Origin: SAR202 cluster bacterium bin90
Lineage (GTDB): Bacteria > Chloroflexota > Dehalococcoidia > Lucifugimonadales > JADFKI01
Direction of reading: 5' to 3'
NCBI GenBank assembly: GCA_002238855.1
Contig: MPND01000014.1
Coordinates: forward strand, 28,179-92,178
Length of the DNA: 64,000 nt
Each line of letters begins with the position of its first letter. The stretch's first letter is position 1. Of this stretch, positions 17,199 through 25,752 are shown in pieces. The notes under the pieces are model-generated. The model worked only from the letters and a program-made list of their open reading frames with translations, was not told the origin of the DNA and made no database searches. The translations under genes were made by a program, and so were the position numbers.

Positions 17199-18839
17199 AT
17201 GTCTGAACAGCCCGGTAACCGCCCGAATATAATTATCTGTCTTGTGGACGACCTCGGCTTCTCAGATTTGGGGAGCTACGGTTCGCGCCTGCTGACACAT
17301 AACATTGACAGGCTTGCGGAGAATGGCATTCGCTGCACGCAGATGTACAACTCGGCGCGCTGCTGTCCGTCAAGGGCTGCGCTGTTGACGGGACTGAACC
17401 CGCACCAGGCTGGCGTAGGGCATATGACGGCGGACTATGGCATCGACAGTTACCAAGGGTATTTGAACGACAGGTGCGTGACCATTGCGGAGGTGCTGCG
17501 GACTGCGGGGTATCGCACGCTGATGAGCGGGAAGTGGCATGTCGGCGGCAACTATCATCCACCCGTGCCGGAATTCGGCTGGCCTACGGGCGAAGAAGGC
17601 TATCCTACGCCGAGGCAGCGGGGCTTTGACCGTTTCTTCGGTATATGGGGCGGCTACACTTCGTTCTTCAATCCGGACTCGCTGGGGCAGGACGACACGC
17701 CCATCAAGGCGGAGACTCCCGACTTCTACCTGACCGAGGAGATTACGAACCACGCGCTTCAGATGATCGACGATGGTAGTGATTCGGACAACCCGTTCTT
17801 CTTGTACTTGTCATACACAGCGCCGCACTGGCCGCTGCACGCGCTGGAGGAGGACATTGCAAAGTACGAGGGTGCGTTCCGTGAAGGCTGGGATGCTGAA
17901 CGGACAGCGCGCCACGAGTCGCAGAAGGGTATGGGACTGCTCGACGAGAAGTGGCAGATAAGCGGGCGCGACCAGGACGCACCCGACTGGAACGATGTGC
18001 AACATCAGGACTGGGAGGACTTGCGGATGGCGGTGTACGCGGCGCAGGTTGATCGCGTTGACCAGGGCGTCGGGCGCATTATGGACAGGCTGCGTGAGAC
18101 TGGCGAATACGACAATACGCTCTTCCTGTTCCTTTCGGACAATGGTGGCTGCGCTGAGTTGTTCCAGGAGGACAAGGATATTCCGGAGCCAAGCATCTAC
18201 TCGACTCCGACGGTGGACGGCAGGCGTGTTACCTGCGGCAACATTCCCAGCCTCAGGCCGGGGCCTGATACGACATTCATGAGCTATGATCTGCCGTGGG
18301 CGAATGTGAGCAACGCGCCGTTTCGCCTGTTCAAGAGCTGGATGCAGGAGGGCGGCATATCCACGCCGTTTATCATCCACTGGCCTGACAAGATAAGACA
18401 GCCTGCCATCAACCACAGCCCGATGTATATCACGGACATTACCGCTACGTGTATAGATGCGGCGGGTGCGACCTATCCCACAGAGTTTGGAGGCAGAGAG
18501 ATAACTCCCATTGAAGGCGAGAGCTTCCTGCCCATTGTGGAAGGCCGAGAGTGGAGCAGGGAGGTACCGATATTCTGGGAGCACGAGGGAAACCGCGCAG
18601 TGCGGGTCGGCGAATGGAAGCTCGTATCTGAGTTTGGCTTGCCGTGGGAGCTATACAACATGGATGAGGATCGCACGGAGCTAAACGACCTTGCTTCAGG
18701 CGATGGTGACCGTGTGCAGCAGATGACGCAAATATACGAGGAATGGGCGCGGCGATGCCAGGTTATGCCTTGGCCTGTTGATCCGCGATACCTGCGAGGT
18801 AAGTATCCCACGCTCGGTGCGCATAACTACATCGCGTAG
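17199..18839 (+). CDS. Type I sulfatase (formylglycine-dependent), tandem copy 2
   Basis: 546-residue paralogue of the preceding sulfatase with the same ordered blocks: VDDLGFSDLGSYGS, CCPSRAALLTG (C55), SGKWHVGG, FDRFFG, FLSDNGGC and the WELYNMDEDRTELNDLA tail. The start at 17199 follows GGAGAGG and makes the N-terminus align with copy 1; an earlier in-frame ATG at 17112 overlaps the previous gene and adds a basic, unconserved stretch. Tandem duplication with divergence suggests related but distinct substrates. No signal peptide. Confidence 0.93.
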   Translation: MSEQPGNRPNIIICLVDDLGFSDLGSYGSRLLTHNIDRLAENGIRCTQMYNSARCCPSRAALLTGLNPHQAGVGHMTADYGIDSYQGYLNDRCVTIAEVLRTAGYRTLMSGKWHVGGNYHPPVPEFGWPTGEEGYPTPRQRGFDRFFGIWGGYTSFFNPDSLGQDDTPIKAETPDFYLTEEITNHALQMIDDGSDSDNPFFLYLSYTAPHWPLHALEEDIAKYEGAFREGWDAERTARHESQKGMGLLDEKWQISGRDQDAPDWNDVQHQDWEDLRMAVYAAQVDRVDQGVGRIMDRLRETGEYDNTLFLFLSDNGGCAELFQEDKDIPEPSIYSTPTVDGRRVTCGNIPSLRPGPDTTFMSYDLPWANVSNAPFRLFKSWMQEGGISTPFIIHWPDKIRQPAINHSPMYITDITATCIDAAGATYPTEFGGREITPIEGESFLPIVEGREWSREVPIFWEHEGNRAVRVGEWKLVSEFGLPWELYNMDEDRTELNDLASGDGDRVQQMTQIYEEWARRCQVMPWPVDPRYLRGKYPTLGAHNYIA

Positions 18840-18857
18840 GTTGCGCAGAGGCTTCCG

Positions 18858-19742
18858 TCAGGGCTGGTCTTCGATTCTGAATGACTTCACCTTGTCGCCG
18901 ACTTCGATGCGCGTGAGGTCGTTGCCAACTTCGACAGCGCCGGAGTAGGTTGATGCTGTGCCGTCGAGAATCTCTTCGACGTAGCCGGGGATCGGTCCGC
19001 CGATGACATGAGAATAGACGGCGAGCTTCGGGTTTATCCTGCTGAAGATTTCGCCTGCCTGTTGCGGCGTGGTGTGGTGCTCGATGACGGCCTGCCGGTG
19101 ATGCTCAGTCATCTGGGTCGCGCGCTTCAGGAATGCCTGCGGTGCGATGATTTCGTGAACGAGCAGGTCGGCGCCCTGGGCGTATTTCACCAGGTTTTCA
19201 CAGGGGCGTGTGTCGCCGGACAGCACAACGACCTTGCCGTTGTACTCGATGCGGTAGCCGAATGCGGGAGTTACTGGGCGGTGGTCGACATCGAATACGA
19301 CAACGCGCACATCGCCTAACGTGTACTCGAAGCCCTCGGCGATGTCGTGCGATTCGATGTCGATGCCGGACTGCGGAAGAAGCTCGTCGAGGTCGCGGCG
19401 GATGTGGATGTCCGCTTCGTATGCTTTTTCCAAATGCGCCATCATATCCGTGGTACCTTCCGGTCCCCAGACTTTGAAGGCTGTCCTGCGGCCCATAATC
19501 CAGGCGGTGAGCCACAGGTCGGGTATGCCGACGATATGGTCGGAGTGCAGGTGGGTCAGGAACAACTTGTCCACGCGCGGATGTTCAGGGCCGAGCTGGA
19601 GCAGCCTCTGGATTGCGCCGCGCCCGCAGTCGAAAAGCAGCCGCTCGTCGCCCGCCTCTACGAGCGTGCTCATGCCGAAGCGGTCGATGGATGGCGCGGG
19701 CGAACTGGTGCCGAGCAGGGTTACGGTGAAGTCGGTGGTCAT
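18858..19742 (-). CDS. Metallo-beta-lactamase-fold hydrolase (RNase Z / MBL-type sulfatase-like)
   Basis: 294-residue MBL protein beginning TVTLLGTSSPAPS, with zinc motif THLHSDHIVG (H64, H66, D68, H69), a later VHEIIAPQ, and SGDTRPC with the bridging Asp. The N-terminal pattern LLGTSSPAPSIDRFGMSTLVEAG and RGAIQRLLQLG fits the subgroup that includes RNase Z-like proteins and the MBL-type arylsulfatase AtsA. Given three type I sulfatases around it, a sulfatase role is attractive but only inferred. Its ATG overlaps the hepT stop (ATGA), so it can be translated from the toxin-antitoxin transcript. Confidence 0.85.
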   Translation of the reverse strand: MTTDFTVTLLGTSSPAPSIDRFGMSTLVEAGDERLLFDCGRGAIQRLLQLGPEHPRVDKLFLTHLHSDHIVGIPDLWLTAWIMGRRTAFKVWGPEGTTDMMAHLEKAYEADIHIRRDLDELLPQSGIDIESHDIAEGFEYTLGDVRVVVFDVDHRPVTPAFGYRIEYNGKVVVLSGDTRPCENLVKYAQGADLLVHEIIAPQAFLKRATQMTEHHRQAVIEHHTTPQQAGEIFSRINPKLAVYSHVIGGPIPGYVEEILDGTASTYSGAVEVGNDLTRIEVGDKVKSFRIEDQP

Positions 19743-20092
19743 TTTGTCCCTCCAGCCTCTTGTAACATTGTTCTGACTTCCTCTGCAAGAATCGGAAGCT
19801 TGGTTTGAATCACATCCCAGACTACGCGATCATCAACAACAGAATAGCCATGTATCAGTTGATTGCGGAAATTGATAATGCGGCGGCGCTCGCTAATTCG
19901 AAGAGCGAGTGCTGGGTTGAATTCGGAGAGACGATTCACAGCCTCGCCAATAATCTCAAATTTGCGCTCAACGGCGGATCGCATCATGGCGTTGTCCTCA
20001 TAGTCGGTGAATCCAGCGCCGCGAGTAAATTGACTGATGAGATTGACGGCTTGCTGAATGTCATAAAGAACCGACTTGCTTTCAATCTCCAT
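19739..20092 (-). CDS. hepT: HepT-like HEPN toxin (DUF86)
   Basis: 117-residue all-helical HEPN-family protein. It contains the RNase signature R-x4-H-x-Y as RNQLIHGY (R76, H81, Y83) and the family's AVERKFEIIGEAVNRLSE helix. In characterised pairs HepT is an RNase toxin silenced by adenylylation of the tyrosine in this motif by MntA. Here it follows the MntA gene with an 11-base overlap, the normal order. Its stop overlaps the start of the downstream MBL hydrolase gene, an uncommon passenger. Confidence 0.88.
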   Translation of the reverse strand: MEIESKSVLYDIQQAVNLISQFTRGAGFTDYEDNAMMRSAVERKFEIIGEAVNRLSEFNPALALRISERRRIINFRNQLIHGYSVVDDRVVWDVIQTKLPILAEEVRTMLQEAGGTK

Positions 20093-20390
20093 ACAGCAGT
20101 TGCCTTGTGCGGTTCACTGACTGCCGAAAGTATGGATTCTTAATGGCAGAATCAACTACGAGATCAATGGGCCGCCGGAAGAGGTGTTCCAGATCTTCCA
20201 TCAACCCAAAGTAGGCATCGGCATATCCGCCGTCAGGCAGTTCATGGAACTCCACAAGGAAGTCTAAATCGCTGTCATGGGTGAACCGGTGTTCGCTTGT
20301 AGCGGAGCCGAATAGTTCCAAGCGAAGTACACCGCGCTCGCGGCATATCGAATCTAGCTCAGCAGTGTTCTCGGAAATTGTTGGAATCAT
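20082..20390 (-). CDS. mntA: MntA-like minimal nucleotidyltransferase antitoxin
   Basis: 102-residue minimal nucleotidyltransferase. The active-site signature reads GS-x11-DLD (GSATSEHRFTHDSDLDFLVEF region, about residues 28-48), followed by a third acidic position in the RPIDLVVD strand. It would adenylylate HepT on the next gene, keeping the toxin off. The spacing in the GS...DxD motif is one residue longer than the common x10. Preceded by a small inverted repeat at 20427-20439 that may be an operator. Confidence 0.87.
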   Translation of the reverse strand: MIPTISENTAELDSICRERGVLRLELFGSATSEHRFTHDSDLDFLVEFHELPDGGYADAYFGLMEDLEHLFRRPIDLVVDSAIKNPYFRQSVNRTRQLLYGD

Positions 20391-20426
20391 GGCGATGCTC
20401 CCATTTGGACAGCATATAATATCCGT

Positions 20427-20439
20427 TGGTAATATACCA
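20427..20439. promoter_or_regulatory. Inverted repeat upstream of mntA-hepT
   Basis: TGGTA-ATA-TACCA, perfect 5-base arms, about 37 bases before the mntA start and close to AT-rich -10-like sequence (TATTAT). A position fitting toxin-antitoxin autoregulation, but short. Confidence 0.3.
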
Positions 20440-20486
20440 TCAGCAAGTAACGTCGTTGTAGCCGTTCGAGTCGTTCACGGCCGCCA

Positions 20487-20515
20487 TTGACAGACTACCC
20501 GCCTGTTCATAAAAT
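20487..20515 (+). promoter_or_regulatory. Sigma-70-type promoter of the third sulfatase
   Basis: Perfect TTGACA (20487-20492), 17-base spacer and TAAAAT (20510-20515), 48 bases before the ATG. A good ribosome site, GAGAGGTGA, follows. Confidence 0.78.
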
Positions 20516-20563
20516 CACGCAAGCTAATCAACATATAAATCAGGCTTAACGAGAGGTGAAAGT

Positions 20564-22057
20564 ATGGCTGATAGACCGAATATCGTATTCATAATGAGCG
20601 ACCAGCAGCGCTCCGATACGCTCGCCTGCTATGGTGCGGACTACATGAAAGTGCCGAACCTGAACGCGCTGGCGGATCGCAGCTTTGTGTTCGAGAACGC
20701 CTATGTTGCGCAGCCGGTATGCACGCCGGCGCGCGCCACGATTATGACCGGGCTTTACCCACACACGGCGGGACCCATTGTGAACAAGATCCACCTGCCC
20801 GCAGATACGCCCGTCATCGCAGAGATGATCGACGACGAGTACTTCAAAGGCTATATGGGCAAGTGGCACCTCGGCAACGACGTGCAGGTTCAGCACGGTT
20901 TCGATGTGTGGAATCCGACTGAGGACGGCCACAGAGAGGCATACACGAAGGCCGAATTGCGCTACGAAATGACACCGTACCATAATCACCTGGTAGCGAG
21001 TGGTCATGAACCTGACTCTACGCAATGGGATGGAACGGGCGTATTCTCAGCTGATGCGCGACAGGACCTTCCCAAAGAGTTCCAGATGGCGCACTACCTC
21101 GGTGACAGCGCGGCTGAGTTCATCGAGGAAAATAAGGACCGCCCGTTCATCCTTTATGTCAGCACCTTTGAGCCGCACTCGCCTTACAACGGCCCGTACA
21201 TGGACTTTTACGATCCTGCGGAATTACCGGTCGGCGATGCCTTCCTTGAGGTGCCGGAGGGAGCGTCTCGCGTCAATCGCGTGCGCGCCAACTACTTTAT
21301 GCAGTTCATGCTGGAGGGTAAGAGCCACGCGGACGACGAATACATGACGCGCTATGCCGCAGCGCGTGAGGATGTAACAACCGAGATGGGCTGGCGCACG
21401 CTGCGCGCGCATTACATGGCGAACATCACGCTTGTTGATGATATGGTGGGCAAGATAACGGACGCATTGGAGAAGGCAGGCGTTGCCGACAACACGGTGG
21501 TCGTGTTCACGAGTGAGCACGGCGACATGATGGGCGACCACGGCATGCTGGAGAAGCGGTCGTTCTACGAGGAGGCATCGAAGGTGCCTCTGCTTATGGC
21601 AGTCCCGTGGCTGTCGAATGAGCAGACGGTAGTGGAAGGCAGCGTAGGGCACATCGACCTGGTGCCGACATTGCTGGAACTGAGCGGGAACGATGTTCCG
21701 GACTCGCTGCAGGGCACGAGCCTAGTGCCGGTGCTCAAGGGTGAGCAGGCGCTTGAGCGGGACGTGTTCGTGCAGTGGAACGGCACCAGCGACGAACTGC
21801 CGGACAGGTTCCTTGGAAGCAGGGAAGTCAACCGGATGCTGACTTTGCCGGGGCGCTCGGTGATTACGCCCGACCGCTGGAAACTTAACCTGTGCGCGGG
21901 AGACCAGGGTGAACTGTACGACCTGAATAACGACCCGTATGAGCGGAATAACCTGTACGACGATCCGGCGCAGCGCGACAGGGTTATCGACATGGCGGCG
22001 CGCATACGCATATGGCAGCACGAGACGGGGGACACTGCGCCGTTGCCCAGCGTATAG
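20564..22057 (+). CDS. Type I sulfatase (choline-sulfatase / arylsulfatase-like)
   Basis: 497-residue sulfatase from a different subfamily than the tandem pair. N-terminal RPNIVFIMSDQQRSDTLACYG, signature CTPARATIMTGLYPH (C53 is the residue to be converted to formylglycine; Ala replaces the usual Ser in CxPSR, an accepted variant), MGKWHLGND, FTSEHGDMMGDHGMLEK with metal-binding D and H, and a C-terminal LYDLNNDPYERNNL. Length and motifs fit choline-sulfatase and iduronate-sulfatase-like groups. Transcribed from its own strong promoter. Cytoplasmic, as no signal peptide is seen. Confidence 0.92.
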   Translation: MADRPNIVFIMSDQQRSDTLACYGADYMKVPNLNALADRSFVFENAYVAQPVCTPARATIMTGLYPHTAGPIVNKIHLPADTPVIAEMIDDEYFKGYMGKWHLGNDVQVQHGFDVWNPTEDGHREAYTKAELRYEMTPYHNHLVASGHEPDSTQWDGTGVFSADARQDLPKEFQMAHYLGDSAAEFIEENKDRPFILYVSTFEPHSPYNGPYMDFYDPAELPVGDAFLEVPEGASRVNRVRANYFMQFMLEGKSHADDEYMTRYAAAREDVTTEMGWRTLRAHYMANITLVDDMVGKITDALEKAGVADNTVVVFTSEHGDMMGDHGMLEKRSFYEEASKVPLLMAVPWLSNEQTVVEGSVGHIDLVPTLLELSGNDVPDSLQGTSLVPVLKGEQALERDVFVQWNGTSDELPDRFLGSREVNRMLTLPGRSVITPDRWKLNLCAGDQGELYDLNNDPYERNNLYDDPAQRDRVIDMAARIRIWQHETGDTAPLPSV

Positions 22058-22085
22058 CGGCAACGGGCATTCAGAGGATGGAGTG

Positions 22086-22433
22086 ATGAGGCTGCCAAGA
22101 GTCGGTAACGGCATCCATATCCTGCTATTCATCATCGCTTTTGCGGCTGTGTTTATCAGGCTATGGTTGCCGCCCGGATTTGGGATTGTTTTGGCGGCTT
22201 TAGCAGGGGCTGTGTTTGTACTGAACCTGCTGTGGCTTCTGCTGTCTCGCGATTTTTCGGCTGGTCGCGTGCTGCTCTTTCTTGCCGGGACGCTCGCGGC
22301 TATAGCGGTGTTCTTTGTCGGACTATTTGTAGGACTGCAGGTCAACCCGACCCTGGGAACTATCCTGGTGGTTGTGGCGGCAGCGATATTCGGTTTTGGC
22401 GTCGTAAGAATAGTCAGAGCCGGACGATCATGA
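22086..22433 (+). CDS. Small four-helix membrane protein of unknown function
   Basis: 115 residues with four hydrophobic segments (about 10-27, 32-52, 58-80 and 85-105) and charged ends (MRLPRVGN... and ...VRIVRAGRS). I do not recognise a family. The ATG at 22086 follows a purine-rich GAGGATGGAG stretch. It lies 28 bases after the sulfatase and 15 bases before the enoyl-CoA hydratase gene, so it probably shares their transcript. Membrane location is inferred from composition. Confidence 0.65.
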   Translation: MRLPRVGNGIHILLFIIAFAAVFIRLWLPPGFGIVLAALAGAVFVLNLLWLLLSRDFSAGRVLLFLAGTLAAIAVFFVGLFVGLQVNPTLGTILVVVAAAIFGFGVVRIVRAGRS

Positions 22434-22448
22434 CAGGATTGATGAGTT

Positions 22449-23258
22449 ATGGGTTACGAGTTCATTAAGCTAGATAAAGCAGACCGCATCGCTACACTGA
22501 CGCTGAATCGTCCTGAGAAGATGAATGCGCTCAGCACGGGGTTGCTGACGGAGTTCAGCGACGCGCTGGACGATGTGCATAACGACCACGATGTGAATGT
22601 GCTGATACTGACGGGCGCAGGCAGGGCCTTCTCAGCAGGGTATGATATTTCGCCGGGGCAGGAAGCGCAGGACATACCGGCGACTGCGGCGTGGGACGCG
22701 AAACACCTGCCCGCCCGCACGCTGATGAAGTTGTGGCACCTGCGGCAGCCGACTATCGCCGCGGTGAACGGGCACGCTCTGGCCGCAGGTAATGTGCTGG
22801 CAATGACGGCGGACATTGTTATCGCCGCGGATCACGCGACGTTCGGCGAGCCGGAGATTCGCTTTGTGGCACACTCCCCTGCGATTATGCTGCCGTTCAC
22901 GATTCCGCTGCGACACCTGCACTGGCTGTACTATACCGGCGATACGGTTGACGCTAAGACGGCAGAGAAGTGGAATATGGTGAACTGGGTGGTGCCTGCC
23001 GACGAGCTGATGGACAGCGCGCGCAAGGCGGCCACACGCATCGCCAATGTACCGCCGTATGCCGTGCAGATGATGAAGCGCAGCATCAAGGGCACCTACG
23101 AGAAGATGGGCTTTTCGGAGGCGTTCGAACACCACCTCATGATCCGCATGATAGAGGCGATGCAGCCCGGTGTTCCCGAGAAAGAGGCGCTCGAAGCCAT
23201 CAAGCAGGAACATGGCATGCGCGCGTTTCTTGAAGCTCGTGACGCTCCGTTCAAGTAG
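22449..23258 (+). CDS. Enoyl-CoA hydratase/isomerase family protein (crotonase fold)
   Basis: 269-residue crotonase. First oxyanion-hole block GAGRAFSAGYDI, second block AVNGHALAAGNVLAMTADIVIAADHATFGEPEIRF, and the C-terminal helical trimerisation region. The acidic residue in GEPE corresponds to a catalytic position of hydratases. Typical length. It could serve fatty-acid or aromatic-acid beta-oxidation; the exact acyl-CoA is unknown. Convergent with aspS, 32 bases apart with no clear terminator between. Confidence 0.9.
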   Translation: MGYEFIKLDKADRIATLTLNRPEKMNALSTGLLTEFSDALDDVHNDHDVNVLILTGAGRAFSAGYDISPGQEAQDIPATAAWDAKHLPARTLMKLWHLRQPTIAAVNGHALAAGNVLAMTADIVIAADHATFGEPEIRFVAHSPAIMLPFTIPLRHLHWLYYTGDTVDAKTAEKWNMVNWVVPADELMDSARKAATRIANVPPYAVQMMKRSIKGTYEKMGFSEAFEHHLMIRMIEAMQPGVPEKEALEAIKQEHGMRAFLEARDAPFK

Positions 23259-23290
23259 TTTGATTAGGCTTCTGAGTACCTGCGGGCGGC

Positions 23291-25102
23291 TTATGTAACC
23301 TCTACGCTGTCCTCAGCCTCGACAGTAATGTGCAGCTCGTCCAGGTGGTACTGCTCTACCACGTTTGGCGCCTCGAACAGGGGATCAAAGCCGCTCTGGG
23401 TCTTGGGGAATGCGATGACGTCCCTGATGTTGTCGCGTCCGGTCAGCACCATCATCAGCCTGTCTATGCCGGGGGCGATGCCTCCGTGGGGCGGCGTACC
23501 GTACTCGAATGCGGTCAAGAGCTGGTCGAAGCGTTCCGCTACCTGCTCCTTGGTGTAGCCTAGCACGCCAAAGACGCGCTCCTGCAATTCCCGGTTGTGG
23601 ATTCGGATGCTGCCGCTTGCGAGTTCAGCGCCGTTGGCGACCAAGTCGTACAGCCTCCCGATGACCTTTCCGGGGTCGCTGTCGAGGTATGCTTCATGCC
23701 CATCCTTCGGCATGGAGAAGGCGTGGTGCATTGCGTCCCAGCGGCCGTCGTCCTCGTTCCACTCGAACAGGGGGAAATCCGTTATGAAGGCGAAGGCGAC
23801 CAAGTTCGGGTCGGCGAGGTTCAGCCTCTGGCCTATTTCGTTCCGCAGCGCGCTCAGTGCTTGGTTGGTGGTCTTGGCGGGTCCGGCGACGATGAGGACC
23901 ATGTCTCCCATATTGGCTTCGGCCCTATGAGCGATAGCCTTCACCTGTTCGACTGTGAGAAAACGCGCGGCAGGTGAACGGAAGCCTTCCTCGGTCAGGT
24001 CGTCGACATCACCTTCACCGGTCAGCGCGATGGTAACGAGTCCGAGAGCGCCGTTCGCCTTGGCGAAGTCTATGAGGGCATCCTGCTGGCGGCGCGGCAG
24101 CGAAGCATAGCCTGGCGCGCTGAATCCCTTGACGATACCGCCGCTCGCCACGGTAGAGGTGAATACGCGGAACTCGGTCTGCGCCGCAATGTCTGACAGA
24201 TCCACGAGGTCCAGGTCGAAGCGAAGGTCTGGTTTGTCGGTACCATAGCTCGCCATCGCCTCGGCATAAGTCATTCGCGGGAAGGGACGCATAATCCACT
24301 TGTCGGGGAATAGTGTCTCGACAAGCTTGGTGTAGAGCTCCTCGATAAGATTCAGGACATCGTCTTCTTCGACGAAGCTCATTTCCATGTCCAGCTGGGT
24401 GTGCTCCGGCTGGCGGTCGGCGCGCGGGTCTTCGTCACGGAAGCAGCGAGCAATCTGGAAGTACTTCTCGACACCTGCTGCCATAAGAAGCTGCTTGAGC
24501 TGCTGCGGGGACTGTGGCAGGGCGTAGAACTTCCCCGGATAGAGGCGACTTGGCACGAGGTAGTCGCGCGCACCCTCTGGCGTGCTCTTGATGAGGATGG
24601 GTGTCTCGACCTCCAGGAAGCCGCGCTCGCTGAGGAAATCGCGGATGAAGCGCACGACCTCGTGGCGCATAATGATGGTATCGCGCATCGACTGGCGGCG
24701 CAGGTCGAGGAAGCGGTACTTCATTCGAATCAGCTCGTCGACTTCGCTCTCCTCGTTGATGTAGAACGGAGGCGTCTTCGACTCGTTGAGCACTTTAACC
24801 TGCTCGGCGGCAACTTCGATCTCACCGGTCGGCATGTTCGGATTTTCGGTGCCTTCCGGCCGGGCTGTGACGGTGCCAGTTACCTGAACTACCCATTCGT
24901 TGCGCAGGGATTCGGCGATTGCGTGGATGCCGCCCGGCGCGTTATCCGGGTTGAAGACGACCTGAACGATGCCTTCCCGGTCGCGCATGTCAATGAAGAT
25001 AAGGCCACCGTGGTCGCGGCGGCGGTGGACCCATCCTGCCAGCGTAACCGTCTTGCCAGTATGTTCGGCGCGCACGTCGCCGCAGCTAATAGTCTTAAGC
25101 AA
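23291..25102 (-). CDS. aspS: Aspartyl-tRNA synthetase
   Basis: 603-residue class IIb synthetase of the bacterial type. An N-terminal OB-fold anticodon-binding domain (TLAGWVHRRRDHGGLIFIDMRDREG) precedes motif 2 (FQIARCFRDEDPRADRQPEHTQLD). A GAD insertion domain fills about residues 290-420. Motif 3 is PPHGGIAPGIDRLMMVLTG. The full set of blocks and length indicate an intact housekeeping gene. The bacterial form with the GAD insert can be discriminating or non-discriminating; this was not resolved. It lies 92 bases downstream of the Lrp-type gene but has its own TATAAT. Confidence 0.97.
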   Translation of the reverse strand: MLKTISCGDVRAEHTGKTVTLAGWVHRRRDHGGLIFIDMRDREGIVQVVFNPDNAPGGIHAIAESLRNEWVVQVTGTVTARPEGTENPNMPTGEIEVAAEQVKVLNESKTPPFYINEESEVDELIRMKYRFLDLRRQSMRDTIIMRHEVVRFIRDFLSERGFLEVETPILIKSTPEGARDYLVPSRLYPGKFYALPQSPQQLKQLLMAAGVEKYFQIARCFRDEDPRADRQPEHTQLDMEMSFVEEDDVLNLIEELYTKLVETLFPDKWIMRPFPRMTYAEAMASYGTDKPDLRFDLDLVDLSDIAAQTEFRVFTSTVASGGIVKGFSAPGYASLPRRQQDALIDFAKANGALGLVTIALTGEGDVDDLTEEGFRSPAARFLTVEQVKAIAHRAEANMGDMVLIVAGPAKTTNQALSALRNEIGQRLNLADPNLVAFAFITDFPLFEWNEDDGRWDAMHHAFSMPKDGHEAYLDSDPGKVIGRLYDLVANGAELASGSIRIHNRELQERVFGVLGYTKEQVAERFDQLLTAFEYGTPPHGGIAPGIDRLMMVLTGRDNIRDVIAFPKTQSGFDPLFEAPNVVEQYHLDELHITVEAEDSVEVT

Positions 25103-25134
25103 ATCTGCCCCCTTGAATTCGCAAGTGTAGAGAA

Positions 25135-25163
25135 ATTATACAGGCTTGGGCGGGAGATTACAG
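25135..25163 (-). promoter_or_regulatory. Promoter candidate of aspS
   Basis: Minus-strand perfect TATAAT (25135-25140) with a poor -35, CTGTAA, 17 bases upstream (25158-25163). It lies 32 bases before the aspS start. Confidence 0.45.
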
Positions 25164-25194
25164 GGTTTAAGGGCAGACCGGAGAATAGGAGGGG

Positions 25195-25638
25195 CTAGGT
25201 CGGAATGCCGTAGGACCGCTTCTTTACTTCGAGATGCACGAAGGTTTCGGTGCGCTGCACACCGGGGATGGTGGCGACCTTGGTACGGAGAAACTGGTTG
25301 AGTGCCGAGGGCGATGGCAGAGTAACCCAGCCGTAAATGTCATAGGGACCGGTGCTGACCGTGACCCAGGATAGTTCGTCCATCGATGCCATCAGTTCGG
25401 CCGCAATGTCGGCCTTGTCAGGGTCAACACGCACGCCGATGAGGGCTTCGAACGGATTTCCCATCATATCGGGGTTGGGAATGGCTGCGACGAATATGCG
25501 CTCTTCGTCTATCAGGCGGCGCAGGCGGCGGCGCACCGTACCTTCGCTTACGCCAGCGATCCGGGCAATGCCCGCGTTCGACGCTCTGCCATCCTGGCGC
25601 AGGGTAGCAATTATCTTGGCATCTAGTTCGTCCATCAC
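25195..25638 (-). CDS. Lrp/AsnC family transcriptional regulator
   Basis: 147-residue regulator. N-terminal winged helix-turn-helix (LDAKIIATLRQDGRASNAGIARIAGVSEGTVRRRLRRL) and C-terminal RAM ligand-sensing domain (EALIGVRVDPDKAD...WVTVSTGPYDIYGWVTLPS). Such proteins form octamers and respond to amino acids or other small effectors. The start is GTG at 25638 or the adjacent ATG at 25635; AGGAG lies 8 or 11 bases upstream. Its promoter contains a perfect 12-base palindrome over the -10 region, as expected for autorepression. Confidence 0.92.
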   Translation of the reverse strand: MMDELDAKIIATLRQDGRASNAGIARIAGVSEGTVRRRLRRLIDEERIFVAAIPNPDMMGNPFEALIGVRVDPDKADIAAELMASMDELSWVTVSTGPYDIYGWVTLPSPSALNQFLRTKVATIPGVQRTETFVHLEVKKRSYGIPT

Positions 25639-25662
25639 TCTGCCCGCTCCTGCCGCGAATAT

Positions 25663-25674
25663 AATTGCGCAATT
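25663..25674. promoter_or_regulatory. Palindromic operator candidate for the Lrp/AsnC regulator
   Basis: Perfect 12-base palindrome AATTGCGCAATT that overlaps the -10 box and predicted transcription start of the Lrp/AsnC gene. Position and symmetry fit autorepression; the binding protein is inferred from adjacency. Confidence 0.55.
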
Positions 25675-25700
25675 CTAGCGATGCCCCAAATGGCTGTCAA
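25672..25700 (-). promoter_or_regulatory. Sigma-70-type promoter of the Lrp/AsnC gene
   Basis: Minus-strand perfect TTGACA (25695-25700), 17-base spacer, TAGAAT (25672-25677), 34 bases before the start codon. Confidence 0.8.
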
Positions 25701-25752
25701 TGACGCATAGCGTGGTGCTGAGGGGTCGAGGAGCAAGTTCTCTCGGTGCCGG

